From the NCBI GenBank assembly GCA_031549865.1, contig JAVBPE010000010.1:1-33311 (forward strand): a DNA stretch of 33,311 bases. The letters run 5' to 3'. The DNA comes from JAVBPE01 sp031549865. GTDB lineage: Bacteria > Bacillota_I > Bacilli_A > Acholeplasmatales > Anaeroplasmataceae. A model generated the notes under the pieces. It was not told the origin of the DNA and made no database searches. It was given only the letters and a program-made list of their open reading frames with translations. The first letter of the stretch is position 1. Each line of letters starts with the position of its first letter. The position numbers and the translations under genes are program-made. Below are positions 29,182 to 33,311 of the stretch, piece after piece.

Positions 29182-30131
29182 AACAACGTACAATTACAGC
29201 AGCAGTTCTTTTAGCTATATTTTTACCATTATTAATTGTTGAAGAATTATTTACACTTTTTCAAATTTTAATGTTAGTTTTAGTTATTATTGGAGCATTT
29301 GAAATGATTAAAATGTTTGAAAAAGAAAAGAAAATGTCTTGGATAATTAAAATATCAATTGCGATTTGTGCAGTCTTAGCATACTTATCTGCATTAGCTG
29401 AATATTCATCAATGGTAAATTTAATTCAAAATGATATTAGTGAAGAAAAAATATTTTTTATAGATGGATTAAAACTATTAAATATTACGATTAACTTTTT
29501 ACCTATTTTTATTTTTTCAACATTATTATTATTTACTTATTCTGTATTTTTTGATGATTTTAATAGTAGCGATGTCGGTAAAGCATTAATGGTAATTGTG
29601 TATGTAGGTTTAGGCTTTGCCTCACTTACAATTCTTAGATTTTGTGGATTAAGATTTATAGTATTTATGTTTTTAACAACAATATTTACGGATGTTTTTG
29701 CTTATTTCTTTGGAATGCGTTTTGGTAAACATAAAATGGCTCCTAAAATTAGTCCGAAAAAGTCTTGGGAAGGTGCGATTGCGGGCACTATTTTAGGTAG
29801 TGCAATTGGAGCAATTTTCGCTTCTTTTTATGGTTTTTTCATGAACGATCCTATGTATCCTACTTTAATTCATAAATTATTGGGTAATAACATGGTATCA
29901 AATATTCATTCAGTATGGATTTATATTGCGATTATATTGATTACTATTTTAGTATCTATATTTGGACAAATTGGTGATTTAGTTGCTTCTCGAATGAAAA
30001 GAACATCAAATATTAAGGATTTCGGGCGTATTTTTCCTGGACATGGTGGAGTTTTAGATCGTCTTGATTCTGCTATTTTTGCAGGCTTACTTTTATTAAG
30101 TGTTGTTGCTTGGTTAATAAGCGTGGTTTAA
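29178..30131 (+). CDS. cdsA: Phosphatidate cytidylyltransferase
   Basis: An integral membrane enzyme that makes CDP-diacylglycerol, the branch point for phospholipids. About eight hydrophobic segments are visible, and the family signature near the C-terminus, SRMKRTSNIKDFG followed by FPGHGGVLDRLDS, is intact, with the metal-binding Asp residues of the GDLVASRMKR region. At 317 residues it is slightly longer than usual because of the loop near residues 75-95. It overlaps uppS by 4 bp and lies 1 nt before dxr. Confidence 0.94.
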   Translation: MKQRTITAAVLLAIFLPLLIVEELFTLFQILMLVLVIIGAFEMIKMFEKEKKMSWIIKISIAICAVLAYLSALAEYSSMVNLIQNDISEEKIFFIDGLKLLNITINFLPIFIFSTLLLFTYSVFFDDFNSSDVGKALMVIVYVGLGFASLTILRFCGLRFIVFMFLTTIFTDVFAYFFGMRFGKHKMAPKISPKKSWEGAIAGTILGSAIGAIFASFYGFFMNDPMYPTLIHKLLGNNMVSNIHSVWIYIAIILITILVSIFGQIGDLVASRMKRTSNIKDFGRIFPGHGGVLDRLDSAIFAGLLLLSVVAWLISVV

Positions 30132-30132
30132 A

Positions 30133-31284
30133 ATGAAAAGTTTATATATATTAGGATCTTGTGGGTCAATTGGACTACAAACGCTAGATATTGTTAGAAA
30201 CAATTTAACTGAATTTAAGGTAATTGGGTTAACTGTAGGTTCTAATTTAGAAATTGCTCAAAAAGTAATTGATGAATTTAAGCCTGAAATTATTTGCGTA
30301 AGAAAAAAAGAAGATATTGATAAAATTAAATCAAATGCGTACATTGTTTATGGAGATGACGGCATACTAAAAGTAGCAACTTTTAATAAAGATGATAAAG
30401 ATTCTCTACTAGTAAATGCTTTAGTTGGGACTGTTGGACTAAGACCTACAATTGAATCGATTAAAATAAAACGAAATATCGCATTAGCAAATAAAGAAAC
30501 TCTAGTTATGGCTGGAGATATTGTTAATGAATTATTAAACGAAAATGGTGTCAAATTATTTCCAATAGATAGTGAACATTCAGCAATATGGCAATGTTTA
30601 CGCGGCGAAAATATAAATGATATATCATCGATAATTATTACGGCATCTGGAGGGTCTTTTAGAGACAAAACTCGTGAAGAATTAAAGAATGTAACGGTTA
30701 CGGAAGCATTAAATCATCCAAATTGGTCAATGGGAAGCAAGATTACAATTGATAGTGCAACCATGGTTAATAAAGGGTATGAAGTAATAGAAGCACATCA
30801 TTTATTTAATTTGGATTATAAAAAAATAAAAACTATTTTGCATCGTCAAAGTATTATTCATTCATTCGTAGAATTTAAAGATAATTCTATAAAAGCTGTA
30901 TTAGGCACTCAGGATATGCGCATACCGATTTTATATGCTTTAAATGAGGGAGAACATAAATATTTTCATGGTGAAAATTTAAATCTAGAAAACATGAGTA
31001 AATTAGAATTTGCGCCTTTAACAACTGAACGCTTTCCCTGTTTAGAATATGCGTATTATGTTGGAGAAAAAGGTGGAGTTTATCCTTCTGTTTTCCATGC
31101 GGCAAATGAAGCTGCAGTAAATTTATTTTTAAATGGTCAAATCTCTTTTTTAGAAATAGAAAATATAATAAAGACATATATATATATAGAATATGATTTT
31201 TTAAATCCTACAATCGAGGATATTTTAGATTTAAACAAAAAAATTCGTAACCAAATTTTTGAAGAATATGGAGTGAAAAAATAA
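30133..31284 (+). CDS. dxr: 1-Deoxy-D-xylulose 5-phosphate reductoisomerase
   Basis: Second step of the methylerythritol phosphate route to isoprenoids, NADPH- and metal-dependent. The nucleotide loop is GSCGSIGLQT (residues 8-17; most members have GSTGSIG). Further blocks: ALANKETLVMAG, PIDSEHSAIWQCL, ASGGSFRD, HPNWSMGSKITIDSATMVNKG and HRQSIIHSFVE. At 383 residues it is of normal length. Placing dxr beside uppS and cdsA joins precursor and lipid-carrier synthesis. Its stop codon overlaps the rseP start by one base. Confidence 0.96.
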   Translation: MKSLYILGSCGSIGLQTLDIVRNNLTEFKVIGLTVGSNLEIAQKVIDEFKPEIICVRKKEDIDKIKSNAYIVYGDDGILKVATFNKDDKDSLLVNALVGTVGLRPTIESIKIKRNIALANKETLVMAGDIVNELLNENGVKLFPIDSEHSAIWQCLRGENINDISSIIITASGGSFRDKTREELKNVTVTEALNHPNWSMGSKITIDSATMVNKGYEVIEAHHLFNLDYKKIKTILHRQSIIHSFVEFKDNSIKAVLGTQDMRIPILYALNEGEHKYFHGENLNLENMSKLEFAPLTTERFPCLEYAYYVGEKGGVYPSVFHAANEAAVNLFLNGQISFLEIENIIKTYIYIEYDFLNPTIEDILDLNKKIRNQIFEEYGVKK

Positions 31285-32975
31285 TGATTTTAATGGGCAG
31301 CTTTTTAACAATAGTTTTATCAATAGTCGCTTTTGTATTTATATTAGGGATTATAATAATAATTCATGAATTAGGACATTTTATTTTTGCAAAAAGAGCA
31401 GGGATTTTATGTTATGAATTTTCAATTGGAATGGGACCAGTTATTTATAAAAGGAAAAAAGGCGAGACAACTTTCTCTATTAAAGCTATTCCAATTGGTG
31501 GTTCTGTTTCAATGGCTGGAGAAGAAATTAGTAATGAAGTTGTTAAAATTGATTCAAATATAGGCCTTTTTTTAGAAGGTAGCAAAGTATCTAAATTGAT
31601 TTTAGATGAAAAAATGGAAGCTCCAATAAGAGGCAAAGTTACTAAAATAGATTTATATGGCAAAGAAGGTAATCCTTTATATATTGATATTATAGACGAA
31701 ACTGGCAAAGAATGTCATTATGAAGTATTAAGAGACGCTTTTTATATTTTTAATGAGAAACAAGAATTTCAAATTGCTCCATACGATAGAAGTTTTGAAT
31801 CAAAAACATTACTTCAAAGATTTTTAACAATTGTTGCTGGACCAACTATGAATTTGATATTGGCAATATTTATATATCTAATTTATTGGATAGGTATGGG
31901 GGTTCCGAACTATCAATCAACAGTGATTGGGACTGTTACTGATTCATACCCAGCAAGCTATTATTTAGAAGAGGGAGATAAGATTATCTCACTTAATGGA
32001 ACTTCTATTACAACATGGAACGAGTTTTCTACTAAGATGACTAATTTAGCTTATGAAGGAAAAACTACTGCTGAAATTGTAGTATCTCGTAATGATACAA
32101 ATTATACTTTTGAAATAAAATGTGCAACTATTATAAATTCATGTGGATTAACTGATTTAAATATTACGGTTGCAAGGAATGCTGATCTTAACGTTAGTGG
32201 GCTTCAAGTAGGTGCCGTTGCTTTAAACTATGCGAGTACTCCATCAGATAGTGAAATAGTAATTCAAAATGGCGACATAATCACTCGTATTTATATTGAT
32301 AAGAGTTTAAGTACAAGTGGATCTGCATCATTTGACAATATTATCGATATTGAAGAAGATGTTATTTCATGGGAACGATTGTTGAGTATTTTTAATGATT
32401 TAGATGTTGCGAATGTATATTTTGATTTTTATTCTCAATCTGAAGGCAAAATGATTATGTATAGTGAATCGATGACGCCAATAAGGACATATGGAAATGA
32501 ACTATTAAGTAATCAAAGAATAGAAAAATTAATTGTTATGATTGGAGTTTCTCCAACAACACATTTCAGTTTTACAGGAGTAATTACAAATTCTTTTAAA
32601 AGTTTTTGGAGTGATTTCACTTTAATATTTAGAACATTAAAATTATTGATTGCTCCAAGTGGTGTTCGTCAAGTTGGGGTTAATAATTTATCATCTATAG
32701 TTGGAATTTTTTCAATGATTACACAATATGTTACTTTAGGCTTCTTTCCTGTCTTAATGTTCGCAGGATTAATATCTGTAAATATCGGTGTTATGAATTT
32801 ACTTCCAATTCCTGCCCTTGATGGTGGAAGAATAGTGTTTTTATTATATGAGCTTGTTACAAGGAAAAAAATAAATAAAAAAGTTGAAAATACAATAAAT
32901 AATGTTATGTTTATATTGCTCATGGTTTTCTTTGTATATTTAACGTTTAATGACATTTTAAGAATTTTTAAATAA
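31284..32975 (+). CDS. rseP: RseP-type site-2 intramembrane zinc protease, enlarged
   Basis: A membrane metalloprotease that cuts transmembrane segments of regulators or leftover signal peptides. The zinc site HELGH is at residues 28-32 in the first helix, and the third ligand motif is LPIPALDGGR near residues 508-517. A PDZ-like domain lies around 205-265. At 563 residues it is well above the usual 340-450; extra sequence appears after GGSVSMAGEE (about residues 80-165) and after the PDZ (about 290-420). GVMNLLPIP and the last helices are standard. It is the last gene of the unit and is followed by a terminator. A start at ATG 31293 is also possible. Confidence 0.92.
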   Translation: MILMGSFLTIVLSIVAFVFILGIIIIIHELGHFIFAKRAGILCYEFSIGMGPVIYKRKKGETTFSIKAIPIGGSVSMAGEEISNEVVKIDSNIGLFLEGSKVSKLILDEKMEAPIRGKVTKIDLYGKEGNPLYIDIIDETGKECHYEVLRDAFYIFNEKQEFQIAPYDRSFESKTLLQRFLTIVAGPTMNLILAIFIYLIYWIGMGVPNYQSTVIGTVTDSYPASYYLEEGDKIISLNGTSITTWNEFSTKMTNLAYEGKTTAEIVVSRNDTNYTFEIKCATIINSCGLTDLNITVARNADLNVSGLQVGAVALNYASTPSDSEIVIQNGDIITRIYIDKSLSTSGSASFDNIIDIEEDVISWERLLSIFNDLDVANVYFDFYSQSEGKMIMYSESMTPIRTYGNELLSNQRIEKLIVMIGVSPTTHFSFTGVITNSFKSFWSDFTLIFRTLKLLIAPSGVRQVGVNNLSSIVGIFSMITQYVTLGFFPVLMFAGLISVNIGVMNLLPIPALDGGRIVFLLYELVTRKKINKKVENTINNVMFILLMVFFVYLTFNDILRIFK

Positions 32976-32980
32976 GGAAT

Positions 32981-33006
32981 GAGGGTTTAATAACCCTCGT
33001 TTTTTT
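32981..33006 (+). terminator. Intrinsic terminator after rseP
   Basis: A perfect 7-bp stem (32981-32987 with 32992-32998), TAAT loop, T-run. Confidence 0.85.
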
Positions 33007-33115
33007 CTTTTTTATAAAAAAAATGAAAAAACAACAAAATATTGGAATGTTTTACGAATAATCTACATATAGTTAAAAATAGTTTGAAAAATGTGAAAGA
33101 AAATAAAAATATGTG

Positions 33116-33144
33116 TTGACAATAATATTGGGAAATGGTAGAAT
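33116..33144 (+). promoter_or_regulatory. Strong rRNA operon promoter
   Basis: A consensus TTGACA (33116-33121), 17-nt spacer and TAGAAT (33139-33144). The transcript would start near 33151 and open with a small GCGCT/GGCGC hairpin (33151-33168). Bases 33007-33115 hold nothing else I can support. Confidence 0.85.
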
Positions 33145-33177
33145 AAAAAAGCGCTGTGAAGAAGGCGCAAAAATTAG

Positions 33178-33264
33178 TCTTTGAAAACTGAATAATGACA
33201 AAAAGAATCGTGAATTAAAAAACACAATTTCTGCAAGATAACAAAAGATAACAAAAAGAAATTG
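33178..33264 (+). promoter_or_regulatory. rRNA leader with boxA-like sequence and stem
   Basis: TCTTTGAAAACTGAATA (33178-33194) is the usual Firmicute rRNA leader/boxA region for antitermination. Downstream an 8-bp pairing (33225-33232 with 33257-33264) encloses a short tandem AGATAACAAA-like repeat. The role in processing is inferred. Confidence 0.65.
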
Positions 33265-33299
33265 AGCACAAGAGAAAAAACGAAAAACAAAAAGATAAA

Positions 33300-33311
33300 T
33301 TTTTGGAGAGT
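33300..33311 (+). rRNA. 16S rRNA gene, 5' end only
   Basis: The window ends in TTTTGGAGAGT, the typical first bases of Firmicute 16S rRNA (next expected: TTGATCCTGGCTCAG). The promoter and boxA-like leader upstream support this. The exact mature 5' end is uncertain by a few bases. Confidence 0.75.

Noticed and set aside
1..33311. CRISPR arrays, tRNA genes or insertion sequences
   Set aside because: No spaced direct repeats, no cloverleaf sequence and no transposase were recognised.

Overview
The window is very AT-rich. Its gene order and content point to a low-GC Bacillota lineage, probably an uncultured gut-type Bacilli or Erysipelotrichia relative (inference). TGA is used as a normal stop, for example in the XerC-type gene, so this is not a mycoplasma with code 4. 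Ddh, UppS and a LysM protein imply a diaminopimelate-type peptidoglycan wall. Nearly every gene is on the + strand. Promoters repeatedly show an extended -10 box (TGN-TATAAT).

Layout. 1-3446: a minus-strand zinc-ribbon membrane peptide, ung, a LysM protein, a DUF6440-like protein and a two-gene ABC transporter. 3447-3914: a gene-free stretch with a yybP-ykoY-type (Mn2+) riboswitch and its terminator, but no exporter gene behind it. 3915-8795: trmFO, a XerC/D-type recombinase, an NfeD-like protein, a truncated flotillin copy and a full flotillin. 8796-12990: an AAC(3)-fold acetyltransferase, a Cu/Zn-SOD-like protein whose start codon lies in a long hairpin, an ABC-F ATPase and diaminopimelate dehydrogenase. 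13030-14863: an ABC exporter.

14880-22606 is the unusual part. Two different small reverse transcriptases (RT1 15095-16342, RT2 21446-22606) bracket six genes: a beta-hydroxyacid dehydrogenase, a nucleotidyltransferase, a prephenate dehydratase/BacA-like protein, an acetoacetate-decarboxylase-like protein, a PLP aminotransferase or lyase, and an NAD-dependent sugar epimerase. The first five follow RT1 with gaps of at most about 25 nt or an overlap, so they look like one operon led by RT1. Each RT has its own extended -10 promoter, a hairpin at the predicted transcript start, and an H-type pseudoknot just before its start codon. In RT2 the pseudoknot covers the Shine-Dalgarno sequence, and a terminator-like hairpin sits about 120 nt inside the gene. 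I regard this paired RT, structured leader and small-molecule operon as the best candidate for an undescribed system.

22684-33311: a Sel1-repeat protein, a lipoprotein, then the conserved rpsB-tsf-pyrH-frr-uppS-cdsA-dxr-rseP block (translation, UMP kinase, undecaprenyl and phospholipid precursor synthesis, intramembrane protease). After a terminator comes a strong rRNA promoter and leader; the window stops at the first bases of a 16S rRNA gene.

All family calls are by eye from motifs. No database search or structure prediction was run.
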